Positions 22,574-31,832 of a stretch of DNA of 64,000 nt are shown piece after piece. Position numbers and translations under genes: made by a program. Source of the stretch: Burkholderia vietnamiensis LMG 10929 (lineage in GTDB: Bacteria > Pseudomonadota > Gammaproteobacteria > Burkholderiales > Burkholderiaceae); contig NZ_CP009631.1 of assembly GCF_000959445.1 (NCBI RefSeq), positions 1,054,001 to 1,118,000 on the forward strand, given 5' to 3'. Position 1 is the first letter of the stretch. The number at the start of each line of letters is the position of its first letter. The notes under the pieces were generated by a model. The model was not told the DNA's origin. It was given only the letters and a program-made list of their open reading frames with translations, and searched no databases.

Positions 22574-23449
22574 TCAGGCGTCGCGCGCGTCCGGACTATA
22601 GCCGAGTTCGTACGACAGTTTTTGCGCGCAAGCGCGCAGCGCGGTGTCGATCTCGCCGCCCCACGCGATGTCGAAGCTGCCTTCCTGGCCGAGCGCGACG
22701 ACCGCGAGCGCGAGTTCGCCGACCGCATCGAACACCGGCATGCAGAACGCGTGGATCGTCGGCAGCAGCATCCCTTCGACGCGCGCGGCCCGATGCGCGC
22801 GCACGTCGGCGAGCACGGCGTCGACTTCGGCGAGCGTGCGCGGGCCGCCGTGATGCGGCGAGCGCCGCGTATCGGCGAGCTCGCGTTCGATCATCGCGGC
22901 CGTCTTGCTGCGCGGGAGGTACGCGGCGAACAGCAGGCCCGTCGCGGAACCGAGCAGCGGCATCACGTCGCCGAGCTTCAGCGACGCCTTCGCCGGATGG
23001 CTCGATTCCATCCAGTGCACGATCGTCGGGCCCTGGTTGCCCCATACTGCGATGCCGACCGTCTGGTCGACGCGGTCGCGCAGCTCGGTGAGCGCGATGC
23101 GCGCGAGCTTCACGCCGTCGACACGCGCGAGCCGCGCGAGCCCCATCTGCAGCGCGAAGCCGCCGAGTTCGTAGCGGCCCGACACCGGATCCTGCGACAC
23201 GACGCCGAGCCGCGAGAAGCTGACCAGATAGCGGTGCGCCTTCGCGGGGCTCATGCCCGCGCGCTGCGCGAGGTCGCGCAGCATCATCGCGCGCGGCTCG
23301 CGCGTCAGCACGTCGAGCAGGCGGAAGCCGACCTCGATCGACTGGATGCCGGAGCGCAGCTTCTCGCCGCCTTCGCCGTGCTCGCCGGAGCCGGCGTCGT
23401 CGGTGTCGGAATCGGCGAGATCGTCGTCGGGAAGCGGGCTGGCGGGCAT
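22574..23449 (-). CDS. IclR-family transcriptional regulator
   Basis: Winged-helix regulator of about 291 residues. The N-terminal 30 residues are acidic and probably disordered. The HTH covers about 35-95 (SIEVGFRLLDVLTREPRAMMLRDLAQRAG, MSPAKAHRYLVSFSRLG). The effector domain continues to the end, with the conserved GDVMPLLGSATG and GMLLPTIHAFCMPVFD. It is divergent from the FAH-family hydrolase 125 bp away. IclR proteins often control an adjacent divergent catabolic gene, so regulation of that hydrolase is a fair inference. The start MPASPLPDD is chosen over an upstream one that would overlap the neighbour's promoter. Confidence 0.9.
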   Translation of the reverse strand: MPASPLPDDDLADSDTDDAGSGEHGEGGEKLRSGIQSIEVGFRLLDVLTREPRAMMLRDLAQRAGMSPAKAHRYLVSFSRLGVVSQDPVSGRYELGGFALQMGLARLARVDGVKLARIALTELRDRVDQTVGIAVWGNQGPTIVHWMESSHPAKASLKLGDVMPLLGSATGLLFAAYLPRSKTAAMIERELADTRRSPHHGGPRTLAEVDAVLADVRAHRAARVEGMLLPTIHAFCMPVFDAVGELALAVVALGQEGSFDIAWGGEIDTALRACAQKLSYELGYSPDARDA

Positions 23450-23532
23450 GGGCAACGGCGCGCGGCAAGGCGGCAAGGATGGAGCGAAAACGGCGCGCAT
23501 GCGAGCGTGCGCGCCGCACGGATTCACCATCG

Positions 23533-23538
23533 TAAAAT
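23533..23538 (+). promoter_or_regulatory. -10-like element of the FAH hydrolase gene
   Basis: TAAAAT about 37 bp upstream of the ATG within the 125-bp divergent spacer. No good -35 at the proper distance, which would suit a regulator-dependent promoter (IclR neighbour). Confidence 0.35.
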
Positions 23539-23574
23539 AGATTCCCTCCATCGTCACTACAACGGCAGACCCCC

Positions 23575-24567
23575 ATGAAACTTGCATCGCTGAAGGACGG
23601 CACGCGCGATGGCCAGCTGATCGTCGTGTCGCGCGACCTGCACACCGCGGCGATCGCCGACGCGATCGCCCCGACGCTGCAGCGCGTCCTCGACGACTGG
23701 GCGTTCTACGCGCCGCAACTGCGCGAGCTGTACGACGCGCTGAACCACGGCCGCGCGCGTCACACGTTCGCGTTCGACGCGGCGAACTGCATGGCGCCGC
23801 TGCCGCGCGCCTTCCAGTGGGCCGACGGCTCCGCCTACGTGAACCACGTCGAGCTCGTGCGGCGCGCGCGCGGCGCCGAGATGCCGCCGGAGTTCTGGAC
23901 CGATCCGCTGATGTACCAGGGCGGCAGCGACGACTTCCTCGGCGCGCGCGACGACATCGTGTGCGCGTCCGAGGAATGGGGCATCGACTTCGAGGCCGAG
24001 GTCGCGGTGATCACCGGCGACGTGCCGATGGGCGTATCGCCGGACGACGCGCTGAAGGGCGTGCGGCTCGTTACGCTGGTGAACGACGTGTCGCTGCGCA
24101 ACCTGATTCCGGCCGAGCTCGCGAAGGGCTTCGGCTTCTTCCAGAGCAAGCCGGCCACCGCGTTCGCGCCGGTCGCGGTGACGCTCGACGAGCTCGGCGA
24201 CGAATGGCGCGACGGCCGCGTGCACCGGCCGATGATCGTCCACTGGAACAACCGCAAGGTCGGCCAGCCGGACGCGGGCGCCGACATGGTGTTCCATTTC
24301 GGCCAACTGATCGCGCACGCGGCGAAGACGCGCAACCTGCGCGCCGGCTCGATCGTCGGCTCGGGCACCGTGTCGAACAAGGACGCGAAGCGCGGCTACT
24401 GCTGCATCGCCGAGAAGCGCTGCCTCGAGACGATCGAGCACGGCGCGCCGCAGACCGACTTCATGCGCTACGGCGACACCGTGCGCATCGAGATGTTCGA
24501 TGCGGCCGGCAAGTCGATTTTCGGCGCGATCGAGCAGGCCGTCGCGCCGCCCGACGGCGCGGCCTGA
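23575..24567 (+). CDS. Fumarylacetoacetate hydrolase family protein
   Basis: FAH-fold hydrolase of 330 residues, cytosolic. It has the divalent metal and active-site segments of the family: [20 protein letters not shown] (E-x-E then D) and [46 protein letters not shown] lies near the C-terminus. Members cleave C-C bonds in beta-dicarbonyl products of aromatic degradation (fumarylacetoacetate, acylpyruvates). Its exact substrate cannot be told from sequence. The divergent IclR regulator and downstream enoyl-CoA hydratase-like gene fit an aromatic or acid catabolic role. Confidence 0.9.
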   Translation: MKLASLKDGTRDGQLIVVSRDLHTAAIADAIAPTLQRVLDDWAFYAPQLRELYDALNHGRARHTFAFDAANCMAPLPRAFQWADGSAYVNHVELVRRARGAEMPPEFWTDPLMYQGGSDDFLGARDDIVCASEEWGIDFEAEVAVITGDVPMGVSPDDALKGVRLVTLVNDVSLRNLIPAELAKGFGFFQSKPATAFAPVAVTLDELGDEWRDGRVHRPMIVHWNNRKVGQPDAGADMVFHFGQLIAHAAKTRNLRAGSIVGSGTVSNKDAKRGYCCIAEKRCLETIEHGAPQTDFMRYGDTVRIEMFDAAGKSIFGAIEQAVAPPDGAA

Positions 24568-24704
24568 CGTACGGCGCTGACGCGCGGTCTGACGCGCGCG
24601 CCGCGGCCGGCCCGCGCGCCGGGTTTCGCCCGATGTTTGCCCGCGCGGGCTTGGCTACACTCGATTCAGGCGTTTCAACCGACCCACGAACCCGGGAGCT
24701 GGGC

Positions 24705-25532
24705 ATGGCCGATCTTGCCGCCTATGGCGGTTACGAAGCATTGAAGGTGACGCGTCGCGCGCATGGCGTGCTCGACATCGTGATGAGCGGCGAGGGCGCG
24801 AACCGCAGCGGCCTCGCCACCGCGAACGCGCGGATGCATCGCGAGCTGGCCGACATCTGGCGCGACGTCGACCGCGATCCCGACACGCGGGTCGCGGTGA
24901 TCCGCGGCGAGGGCAAGGGCTTTTCGGCGGGCGGCGATCTCGCGCTCGTCGAGGCGATGGCCGACGACTTCGACGTGCGTGCGCGCGTGTGGCGCGAGGC
25001 GCGCGACCTCGTCTACAACGTGATCAACTGCAGCAAGCCGATCGTGTCGGCGATGCATGGGCCGGCGGTGGGCGCGGGGCTCGTCGCGGGCCTGCTCGCC
25101 GACATCTCGATCGCCGCGAACGACGCGCGCATCATCGACGGCCATACGCGGCTCGGCGTCGCGGCCGGCGATCATGCGGCGATCGTCTGGCCGCTGCTGT
25201 GCGGGATGGCGAAGGCGAAGTACTACCTGCTGCTGTGCGAGCCGGTGAGCGGCGCCGAGGCCGAGCGCATCGGCCTCGTGTCGCTCGCGGTCGAGCCGGA
25301 CGAGTTGCTGCCGAAGGCGTACGAAGTGGCCGAGCGGCTCGCGCACGGCTCGCAGTCGGCGATCCGCTGGACCAAGTACGCGCTGAACAACTGGCTGCGC
25401 AGCGCCGGGCCGACCTTCGATTCGTCGCTCGCGCTCGAATTCATGGGTTTTTCCGGGCCGGACGTGCAGGAAGGCATCCGTTCGCTGCGCGAGCGGCGCG
25501 CACCCGATTTCTCCCCGGACGCGCCGTTCTGA
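24705..25532 (+). CDS. Enoyl-CoA hydratase/isomerase family protein
   Basis: Crotonase-fold enzyme of 275 residues acting on a CoA thioester in the cytosol. Oxyanion-hole elements are [14 protein letters not shown] and [24 protein letters not shown]. The helix after the second loop is typical ([23 protein letters not shown]). Neither of the two glutamates used for hydration in classical hydratases is obvious at the usual places: the segment reads [10 protein letters not shown] where hydratases have PE. Isomerase, hydrolase or carboxylase chemistry is therefore open. The start follows CGGGAG at a good distance. It lies 137 bp after the FAH hydrolase gene. Confidence 0.87.
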   Translation: MADLAAYGGYEALKVTRRAHGVLDIVMSGEGANRSGLATANARMHRELADIWRDVDRDPDTRVAVIRGEGKGFSAGGDLALVEAMADDFDVRARVWREARDLVYNVINCSKPIVSAMHGPAVGAGLVAGLLADISIAANDARIIDGHTRLGVAAGDHAAIVWPLLCGMAKAKYYLLLCEPVSGAEAERIGLVSLAVEPDELLPKAYEVAERLAHGSQSAIRWTKYALNNWLRSAGPTFDSSLALEFMGFSGPDVQEGIRSLRERRAPDFSPDAPF

Positions 25533-25608
25533 CGCGCGCTATGATCGAATCACACGCGGCGCGGCCCGTGCCGGCCGCTTCGCTCACCCAGTCAACCAGG
25601 ATGCCCGT

Positions 25609-26370
25609 ATGACGACCGATGCCCCCGGCTCCAATCCTTTCGCCGGCTTCGCCGGCTTCAAGCCCGCCGACATGCTCGACCGGATGTGGGACATGATGCG
25701 GATGTCGCCGTTCGGCGGGATGGCGTCGTTTCCCGGCGCCGCGTCGGGGCTGCCGCCGTCGCTGTCGAGCATGTCCGACATGATGACGCCGCTCACGAGC
25801 GTCGAGGAGCTCGACAAGCGGATCACCGATCTGCGCGCGGTCGAGCAGTGGCTCAAGCTCAATCTCGGCATGCTGCAATCGGCGATCCAGGCGCTCGAGG
25901 TGCAACGCGCGACGCTCGCGACGCTGCGCGCGTTCGGCGCGTTCGCGCAAAGCTCGATGTCGGCCGCCGAGGAAGCCGCGGTCGCGGCGGCGCAGGCCGC
26001 GTCCGCGCCGCGCGCCGAGGCGAGCCAGCCGGCGCCGGACGCCGACGCGCCCGCGGCCGGCGACGCCGCGCAGCAGCCGTTCGATCCGGCCGGCTGGTGG
26101 AACCTGCTGCAGACGCAGTTCAACCAGCTCGCGAGTCTCGCGATGGCGCAGCCGGGCGCGCAGCCCGGGGCGCCGGCCGACGCGGCGCCCGAGCCGGCCG
26201 CGGGTGCGCCGGCACCGGCGGCGGCTGCGGCACCGGCTGGGTCGGCGGGCGCGGGCGCAGCCGCGCCACGCAAGCCGGCCGCGAAGCGGGCGAAGCCGGC
26301 CGGCTCGGCGGCCGCGCGCGCGGCCGCGGCGTCGTCGCCGGAAACGCGTCCGCCGAAGCGCTCGACGTGA
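25609..26370 (+). CDS. phaM: PhaM-like polyhydroxyalkanoate granule regulatory protein
   Basis: Protein of 253 residues with the layout of PhaM, which activates PHA synthase PhaC, coats granules and ties them to the nucleoid. The N-terminus is a Met-rich amphipathic segment (PADMLDRMWDMMRMSPFGG). A helical region follows (TSVEELDKRITDLRAVEQWLKLNLGMLQSAIQALEVQRATL, about 65-110). An Ala/Pro linker leads to a lysine/alanine/proline-rich tail (PRKPAAKRAKPAG) that resembles histone-H1-like DNA-binding tails. No phaC or phaP gene is in the window. Called from architecture; the symbol is probable. Confidence 0.75.
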   Translation: MTTDAPGSNPFAGFAGFKPADMLDRMWDMMRMSPFGGMASFPGAASGLPPSLSSMSDMMTPLTSVEELDKRITDLRAVEQWLKLNLGMLQSAIQALEVQRATLATLRAFGAFAQSSMSAAEEAAVAAAQAASAPRAEASQPAPDADAPAAGDAAQQPFDPAGWWNLLQTQFNQLASLAMAQPGAQPGAPADAAPEPAAGAPAPAAAAAPAGSAGAGAAAPRKPAAKRAKPAGSAAARAAAASSPETRPPKRST

Positions 26371-26398
26371 CGCTTCGCACCTAGCCTGCAGGCCGACC

Positions 26399-27625
26399 AT
26401 GCGACTCGCGCTCGTGCTGATGGGCGGCGGCGCACGCGCCGCGTATCAGGTCGGCGTGCTCAAGGCGCTGGCCGAGATCGCGCGCGAGGCCGATCCGCTC
26501 CGGCATACGACGCCGTTCGCGGTGGTCTGCGGGTCGTCGGCCGGCGCGATCAATGCGACGTCGATCGCGAGCCACGCCGACGATTTCTCGCACGGCGTGC
26601 GGCGCCTGCTCGAGTTCTGGGAGCCGCTGCGCGCCGACTACGTGTATCGCACCGACTGGCTCGGCATCGCGGCGGCGGGCGCGCGCTGGCTCGCGACGAT
26701 GACGTTCGGCTGGGCGGCGCGCCGCTCGCCGCGCGGGCTGCTCGACAACGCGCCGCTCGCGCACCTGCTGCAGCGCGAGCTGAGCTTCCACCGGATCGAG
26801 CAGATGCTCGAGAGCCGGCTGCTGCATGCGCTGTCGATCACCGCGCTGAGCTACTCGAGCGGCCGCCATCTGACCTTCTACCAGGCCGCCGAGCCGATCC
26901 AGGCATGGCGGCGCGCGCAGCGCACCGCGCGACTCGTCGATCTGTCGGCGTCGCACCTGCTCGCGTCGTCGGCGATTCCGTTCGTGTTCCCCGCGGTGCC
27001 GCTCGTGCTCGACGGCCAGATCGAATACTTCGGCGACGGTTCGATCCGGCAGGTCGCGCCGCTGTCGCCGGCGATCCACTTCGGCGCGGACCGGATCGTC
27101 GTGATCGGCGCGGCGGATCCGCGGCCGGAAATCCCGGCGCCGAACGGCTCGGGGCTGGTGCGCGGCTATCCGACGCTCGCGCAGATCGGCCAGCAGGTGC
27201 TCGCCAGCGTGTTTCTCGACTCGATCGGCTCGGACATCGAACGCATCGAGCACATCAACCGGATGATCGAACACCTGCCGCACCAGGTCGAACTGGACAG
27301 CGGCTGGCGGCACGTCGACGTGCTCGCGATCGCGCCGTCCGAGCGCATCGAGCTGATCGCCGCGAAGCACCTGAAGCAGATGCCGGTGACGATGCGCGGG
27401 CTGCTCGGCGCGGTCGGCGGCAGCCAGCCGGCCGGCGCGTCGTTCGCGAGCTATCTGCTGTTCGAGGAGGCGTTCACGCGCGAACTGATCGAACTCGGCT
27501 ACCGCGACGGCCGCGCGCAGCGCGACACGCTGGCCGCATGGATCGCGGGCGCCGACGGCGGCAGCGCGGCGGTGCCCGGCGCCCGGTCCGAAGACGGTCG
27601 GCCGGCTGGTGAAATGCGGGTCTGA
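26399..27625 (+). CDS. Patatin-like phospholipase
   Basis: Serine acyl hydrolase of the patatin family, about 408 residues, cytosolic or peripheral. The oxyanion loop is MGGGARAAYQVG at 8-19. The nucleophile is Ser47 in GSSAG. The dyad aspartate lies in YFGDGSIRQVAPLSPAI. The C-terminal half contains LLFEEAFTRELIELGYRDG, common in this bacterial subgroup. Probably releases fatty acids from phospholipids. The start follows the phaM-like stop by 28 bp, so the two may be co-transcribed, but a lipid-granule link is only inference. Confidence 0.88.
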   Translation: MRLALVLMGGGARAAYQVGVLKALAEIAREADPLRHTTPFAVVCGSSAGAINATSIASHADDFSHGVRRLLEFWEPLRADYVYRTDWLGIAAAGARWLATMTFGWAARRSPRGLLDNAPLAHLLQRELSFHRIEQMLESRLLHALSITALSYSSGRHLTFYQAAEPIQAWRRAQRTARLVDLSASHLLASSAIPFVFPAVPLVLDGQIEYFGDGSIRQVAPLSPAIHFGADRIVVIGAADPRPEIPAPNGSGLVRGYPTLAQIGQQVLASVFLDSIGSDIERIEHINRMIEHLPHQVELDSGWRHVDVLAIAPSERIELIAAKHLKQMPVTMRGLLGAVGGSQPAGASFASYLLFEEAFTRELIELGYRDGRAQRDTLAAWIAGADGGSAAVPGARSEDGRPAGEMRV

Positions 27626-27644
27626 TGCGATGTCGCGCGGCTCG

Positions 27645-27742
27645 ACGCGGCGCGACCGCGCGAGGCCGGTGACGTCGAGCACAGTCGCCCCACCGTTTTC
27701 CAGCTGCGCGGCGACTGCGAGCAGTGCGCCGGCGCAGGCGCC
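27645..27742 (-). pseudogene. Relic of an indolepyruvate ferredoxin oxidoreductase-type gene
   Basis: About 30 codons on the minus strand read GACAGALLAVAAQLENGG followed by ATVLDVTGLARS. This resembles the strongly conserved segment of indolepyruvate/2-oxoacid:acceptor oxidoreductases that runs GALLGMAAHLE.KG.TVLD.TGLAQK, after a GGTG motif which here is degraded to GACAG. The similarity stops abruptly on both sides and the flanks are spacer, so this is a leftover of a deleted gene. Seen by eye only; chance similarity is possible but the match is long. Confidence 0.5.
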
Positions 27743-28183
27743 CGTTGTGTTTCGCGACGCGCGCCCCGCGACCGTTCGTCGCACCGCCATTGGCGGCGCG
27801 CGACCGGGCGGGCGTCTCGGAACCGTCATGCCCGCGTGCTATCATGGCCGCCGCCGTATACACCATATCGAGCAGTCTGCTTGCCGGCCGCTGTGCGCGA
27901 TTCCGCCTGGAGCCGCGTCGCGCCGGGCAGGTTCGCCAACGGGCCGGCTTGCGCCGGCCACCACATCGGGCACGCGCAGCCGGTTCCGTTCGAACGGAGC
28001 GGGGCCGCGGCGTGCTTCAGGGCGGCAGCGCGGCCGCCCGGCTGCCGGACGTGGAATCTGCGTCCGGGGGCCGGTTTCCCGCGTAAAATTAGAGTCTTGG
28101 CTGCAAAAAGCGCGTTCGCGCGCCGCTGCGGCAACAGTCACGTTTAGAGAAGTCGCATTGCGCAGAACAGGGGTGGGACCATC
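27743..28183 (+). promoter_or_regulatory. Long leader/promoter spacer of the ferritin-like gene
   Basis: About 440 bp without a supportable gene. Two -10-like elements face the ferritin-like gene: TATCAT at about 27839-27844 and TAAAAT at about 28084-28089. Neither has a good -35. A transcript from the upstream one would have a leader of over 300 nt. Confidence 0.35.
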
Positions 28184-29062
28184 ATGAACACCATGCTTTA
28201 TCCGGAACTTTACAGGTCGCTCGAGGCAGTCCGCTGGGACATGGAGAAGGACATTCCGTGGGACAAGTTCGACGCATCGCTGCTCACCGACGAGCAGGCG
28301 AAGACGATCAAGATGAACGCGATCACCGAATGGTCGGCGCTGCCCGCGACCGAAATGTTCCTGCGCGACAACCAGCACGACAGCGATTTTTCCGCATTCA
28401 TGAGCGTGTGGTTCTTCGAAGAGCAGAAGCATTCGCTGGTGCTGATGGAATACCTGCGCCGCTTCCGGCCGGAAATGGTGCCGACCGAAGAGGAACTGCA
28501 CGCGGTGCGCTTCGAGTTCGATCCGGCGCCGCCGCTCGAAACATTGATGCTGCACTTCTGCGGCGAGATCCGCCTGAATCACTGGTATCGCTGCGCGGCC
28601 GACTGGCACACCGAGCCGGTGATCAAGCACATCTACGAAACGATCTCGCGCGATGAAGCGCGCCACGGCGGCGCGTATCTGCGCTACATGAAGAAGGCGC
28701 TGAACAACTGCGGCGACGTCGCGCGCGCGGCGTTCGCGAAGATCGGCGTGCTGATGGCGTCGGCGCGCCGCACCGAGAAGCCGCTGCACCCGACCAACCT
28801 GCACGTGAACCAGGCGCTGTTCCCGCGCGACACCGTGCAGTCGCGCCTGCCCGATCCGGAATGGCTCGAGCGCTGGCTCGACGAGCAGATCCGCTTCGAC
28901 GGCGAGTGGGAAAAGAAGGTCGTCGACCGCATCCTGCACAACCTGTCGATCCTGTTCGAGCGCACCTTCGCGACCGCGCAGGAGCTGAACCGCTATCGCA
29001 AGGAAGTCACGAACCGCCTGCAAGCCGAAAGCGGCCCGTCGTCGGCCGCGCAGCCGGCCTGA
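28184..29062 (+). CDS. Ferritin-like diiron domain protein
   Basis: Cytosolic four-helix-bundle protein of 292 residues, highly conserved-looking, with putative diiron ligands. WFFEEQKHS near residue 84 supplies Glu and His, CGEIRLNHWYR near 127 supplies Glu, and SRDEARHGG near 158 supplies Asp/Glu and His. This E..EExxH..E..DEARH layout resembles acyl-ACP desaturase and ribonucleotide-reductase-like ferritin folds. An oxidase or desaturase role is possible, but substrate and partner are unknown. It is a single-gene unit with a strong terminator behind it. Confidence 0.8.
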   Translation: MNTMLYPELYRSLEAVRWDMEKDIPWDKFDASLLTDEQAKTIKMNAITEWSALPATEMFLRDNQHDSDFSAFMSVWFFEEQKHSLVLMEYLRRFRPEMVPTEEELHAVRFEFDPAPPLETLMLHFCGEIRLNHWYRCAADWHTEPVIKHIYETISRDEARHGGAYLRYMKKALNNCGDVARAAFAKIGVLMASARRTEKPLHPTNLHVNQALFPRDTVQSRLPDPEWLERWLDEQIRFDGEWEKKVVDRILHNLSILFERTFATAQELNRYRKEVTNRLQAESGPSSAAQPA

Positions 29063-29128
29063 GGCCGCGCGGCGTCGCAGCCGGCGCGATGCTGCGCCGG
29101 CCGCGTTCGCCGTCGTTCGACGCATGAA

Positions 29129-29156
29129 GCCCGCCCGGTGGTCCGGCGGGCTTTTT
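29129..29156 (+). terminator. Intrinsic terminator of the ferritin-like gene
   Basis: Stem GCCCGCC / GGCGGGC with a 9-base loop, followed by five T, 66 bp after the stop codon. Confidence 0.9.
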
Positions 29157-29221
29157 ATCTGGCGCCGCCGCGTTGCGTCGCGACGCGCAGCGTGTGCCGC
29201 CCACGCCATCCGACCTTCATC

Positions 29222-29707
29222 ATGCCCGCTACTTTCGAACGCAAGCTGATCACCCGCGACGCGCTGGTCGCCCTGCGCGCCTCGCTGCCTTCGCCCGTCG
29301 TCTTCACCAACGGTGTGTTCGACATCCTGCATCGCGGCCACGTCACGTATCTCGCCGATGCGAAGGCGCTCGGCGCCTGCCTGATCGTCGGCGTGAACAG
29401 CGATGCGTCGGTGCGCATGCTCGGCAAGGGCGACGATCGCCCGATCAATCGCGACGACGACCGGATGGCGCTGCTCGCGGCGCTGGAGAGCGTCGACTGG
29501 GTCGTGAAGTTCGAGGAGAAGACGCCGGTGTCGCTGATCGAGGCCGTCCGTCCGGACATCCTCGTGAAGGGCGGCGACTACGACATGGACGCGCTGCCGG
29601 AGTCGGCGCTCGTGCGCGGCTGGGGCGGGCGCGCGCTCGCGATTCCGTTCGAGCACGATCGGTCGACCACGGCGTTGCTGAAGAAGGTGCGCGCGCAGCA
29701 GCCTTGA
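29222..29707 (+). CDS. rfaE2: D-glycero-beta-D-manno-heptose 1-phosphate adenylyltransferase
   Basis: Transfers AMP from ATP to heptose 1-phosphate, making ADP-heptose for the LPS inner core. The protein has 161 residues and corresponds only to the cytidylyltransferase-like half of HldE. The nucleotide-binding HxGH motif is in FTNGVFDILHRGHVTYL. VGVNSDASVRMLGKG and the C-terminal RSTTALLKKVR (ISTT-like) also fit. The kinase half (hldA/rfaE1) must be elsewhere. The chosen ATG immediately precedes the conserved N-terminus; the upstream extension is spacer. Confidence 0.93.
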   Translation: MPATFERKLITRDALVALRASLPSPVVFTNGVFDILHRGHVTYLADAKALGACLIVGVNSDASVRMLGKGDDRPINRDDDRMALLAALESVDWVVKFEEKTPVSLIEAVRPDILVKGGDYDMDALPESALVRGWGGRALAIPFEHDRSTTALLKKVRAQQP

Positions 29708-29726
29708 GCCGCCGCGCACCGCACCG

Positions 29727-29978
29727 TCACGGCGCCGAGGCCGGCAACGGCTCCGCAGTGACGGCCGGCGCGGCGATCGGCGCGCCGATCACCGGCTGAT
29801 CGGTCGCCTGCGCGAGCGGCGTTGCCCGCAACACCTCCGGATGCACCTGCCGCTCCAGCACGCCCGGTTCGCGCGGGCCGGCCGCCGGCAGCGGCCCGAA
29901 CACGCCGCGCACCGCGACGAACGCGAGCATGTTGGCGAGAAAGAGAACAGCGATCAGCCAGCGCAGCATCGTCGACAC
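29727..29978 (-). CDS. Small membrane-anchored protein, possible truncated SPOR-family member
   Basis: Protein of 83 residues: one N-terminal transmembrane helix (LRWLIAVLFLANMLAFVAVRGVFG), then a Pro/Ala-rich periplasmic tail. The segment PREPGVLERQVHPEVLRATPL resembles the linker that follows the anchor in SPOR-domain proteins often encoded next to birA-coaX in Betaproteobacteria. The SPOR domain itself is absent and the frame stops before the convergent rfaE2 end. Last gene of the birA-coaX group, 54 bp after coaX. Function unknown; the SPOR link is inference. Confidence 0.6.
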   Translation of the reverse strand: MSTMLRWLIAVLFLANMLAFVAVRGVFGPLPAAGPREPGVLERQVHPEVLRATPLAQATDQPVIGAPIAAPAVTAEPLPASAP

Positions 29979-30032
29979 TCCTCTTCATGGTTCAGTCGTT
30001 CCGCCGTCCGGCGCAATGCCGTCCGGGGTGCG

Positions 30033-30821
30033 TCAGTCCCGCGCCGCGCCCTCCGCGGCAATCAGCGCGAGCCCGGACAGAATCAGCCCGTCGTGCCGCG
30101 TATGCGGCAGCGTCAGCGCGCGCGCGACGTCGTCCGCCGCGCCGCCCGCCAGCACGAGCCGCACCGGCGCCTGCCACGCGGCGGCGAGATCGCGGCACGC
30201 GCGTTCGATCAAACCCGCCTGCGCGTACAGGCAGCCGGCCGACAGCGAGCGCGGCGTGTCGATCTGAAACGGTTCGGCGCGCGCGTCGGCGAGCAGCCCG
30301 CTCGCGATGTCGGTGCTCAGCGTCGGCAACTGTGCGGTGTGCGTGCCGAGCGCGCGCATCATCAGCGCCCAGCCGGGCGCGATCAGCCCGCCGGTGAAGC
30401 GGCCGTCCGCGCGCAACGCTTCGAGCGTCGTCGCGGTGCCGAACGTCGCGATCAGCAGGTGCTCGTCCGGGAACGCCGCATGGGCGCCGATCAGGCCGGC
30501 CCAGCGATCGCTGCCGAGCTGCTCGGGCGACGTATAGCCGTTCGTCACGCCGCACTGCGCGGCGCGCGCGCGGATCGTCGTGCGCGGCAGCGCCGGCCAC
30601 TGCGCGTCGAGCAACGCGTCGAGGCGGGCGGCCACGTCGGCGCCCGCGACGTTCGAGATCCACGCGCCTTGCGGATGCGGCAGCGCCGACCAGTCGGGAT
30701 CGGCGCCGCCGTCGCGCGTATGGCCGAACGCGCCGCTCGCGACGAGCGTGCGCTGCGCGTCGGCGAGCGCCCATTTGATCCGGCTGTTGCCGGCGTCGAT
30801 CAGCAGATGCGGTGCGCTCAT
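30033..30821 (-). CDS. coaX: Type III pantothenate kinase CoaX
   Basis: Phosphorylates pantothenate, the first committed step of coenzyme A synthesis. The protein has 262 residues, ASKHA fold. The phosphate-1 motif is [14 protein letters not shown] at about 5-18. [12 protein letters not shown] and [12 protein letters not shown] (phosphate-2) follow, and [15 protein letters not shown] carries the substrate loop. [12 protein letters not shown] is the adenosine motif. The ATG overlaps the birA stop by 4 bp, so the two are translationally coupled, an arrangement often seen for birA-coaX. Confidence 0.95.
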   Translation of the reverse strand: MSAPHLLIDAGNSRIKWALADAQRTLVASGAFGHTRDGGADPDWSALPHPQGAWISNVAGADVAARLDALLDAQWPALPRTTIRARAAQCGVTNGYTSPEQLGSDRWAGLIGAHAAFPDEHLLIATFGTATTLEALRADGRFTGGLIAPGWALMMRALGTHTAQLPTLSTDIASGLLADARAEPFQIDTPRSLSAGCLYAQAGLIERACRDLAAAWQAPVRLVLAGGAADDVARALTLPHTRHDGLILSGLALIAAEGAARD

Positions 30822-31738
30822 TGCGCTTCGCGCAGCGACACGTCGCCGGCGGCGATCGCCTGCACGCCGTCCGGCGTGTCAAGCAGCAGGCGGCCGGTCG
30901 CGTCGATGCCCGTCGCGATGCCGCGCGCGCGCTCGACGCCCTGTTCGAGCAGCACGACCTCGCGTCCCGCATAGGCGTGCAGCGCGTGCCAGCGCGGCAC
31001 GAATGGCGCCAGCCCGTCGCTCGCGAACTGGGCGAGCGCCGGCGTGAGCGCGTTCAGCGCCGCAGCGAGCGTGTCGGTGAGATTCGCCGATGCGCAAGCC
31101 GCGGACAGCGCGGCCGGCGGCAACCCGCTCGCGAGCGCCGCGTCGCGCGCGCGCAGCGCATCGACCTGCGCGGCGACCGCTTGCGCGCCGCGCACGTTGA
31201 TGCCGAAGCCGATCACGACCGCGGTGGCGTCGTCGGTGTTCCACACCGTCTCGATCAGGATGCCGGCGAGCTTGCCGGCGATGCGCGTGGTGTCTCCTTC
31301 GGTGCTGGTCAGCAGCAGGTCGTTCGGCCATTTGAGCGCGACGCGCGTGCCGCCGTCGAGCGGCAGCGTCGCGAGCCCTTCCGCGAGCGCGACGCCGATC
31401 GCGATGCTCAGGCCGCCGAGCGCGTCGACGGGGCGCGGCACGATGCAGCCGACCGAGCACAGCAGCGCGTTGCCGGGCTGCGCGAACCATGGACGGCCTT
31501 GCCGGCCGCGGCCGGCCGTCTGCTCGAACGCGACGCGCACGAGCGGCGCGGGCAGCGCGTTCGCGGTGCGCGGCAGCGCCTTCAGGCGGTTTGCCAGGTC
31601 GGCGTTGGTCGAGCCGGTGGCGGCGACGATGTCGAGCGGCCACGCGCGCGGCGCGGCGTCCAGATGGGCGTCGAGCCGGTTGCGCGCGATGTGCGCGTCG
31701 CCGGCTTCGGGCTTGTCGGAGGAGGTCGGGGCGTTCAT
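30818..31738 (-). CDS. birA: Biotin-[acetyl-CoA-carboxylase] ligase, catalytic form without HTH
   Basis: Activates biotin as biotinyl-AMP and attaches it to the carboxyl-carrier protein of acetyl-CoA carboxylase. The protein has 306 residues. The adenylate-binding loop [14 protein letters not shown] is at about 95-108, KWPNDLLL near 160 and GKLAGILIE near 179. The chain starts directly with the ligase domain. The winged-helix repressor domain of E. coli BirA is missing, so it cannot repress the bio operon at the window's start. The C-terminal SH3-like domain ends the protein. Confidence 0.95.
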   Translation of the reverse strand: MNAPTSSDKPEAGDAHIARNRLDAHLDAAPRAWPLDIVAATGSTNADLANRLKALPRTANALPAPLVRVAFEQTAGRGRQGRPWFAQPGNALLCSVGCIVPRPVDALGGLSIAIGVALAEGLATLPLDGGTRVALKWPNDLLLTSTEGDTTRIAGKLAGILIETVWNTDDATAVVIGFGINVRGAQAVAAQVDALRARDAALASGLPPAALSAACASANLTDTLAAALNALTPALAQFASDGLAPFVPRWHALHAYAGREVVLLEQGVERARGIATGIDATGRLLLDTPDGVQAIAAGDVSLREAQ

Positions 31739-31832
31739 GGCGCCTATTGTAGCGACAGGGCGCGGCCGCGCGTGCCGGGCGGCGCGTCGGGCGGGAGCGT
31801 GCGATCGGCGGTCGCACGCTCCCGCCCCGCCG

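Noticed and set aside
27609..28187. A 192-codon frame between the patatin-like and ferritin-like genes
   Set aside because: Arg/Ala/Pro-rich translation without a domain or ribosome binding site; it overlaps promoter-like sequence and a relic on the opposite strand.
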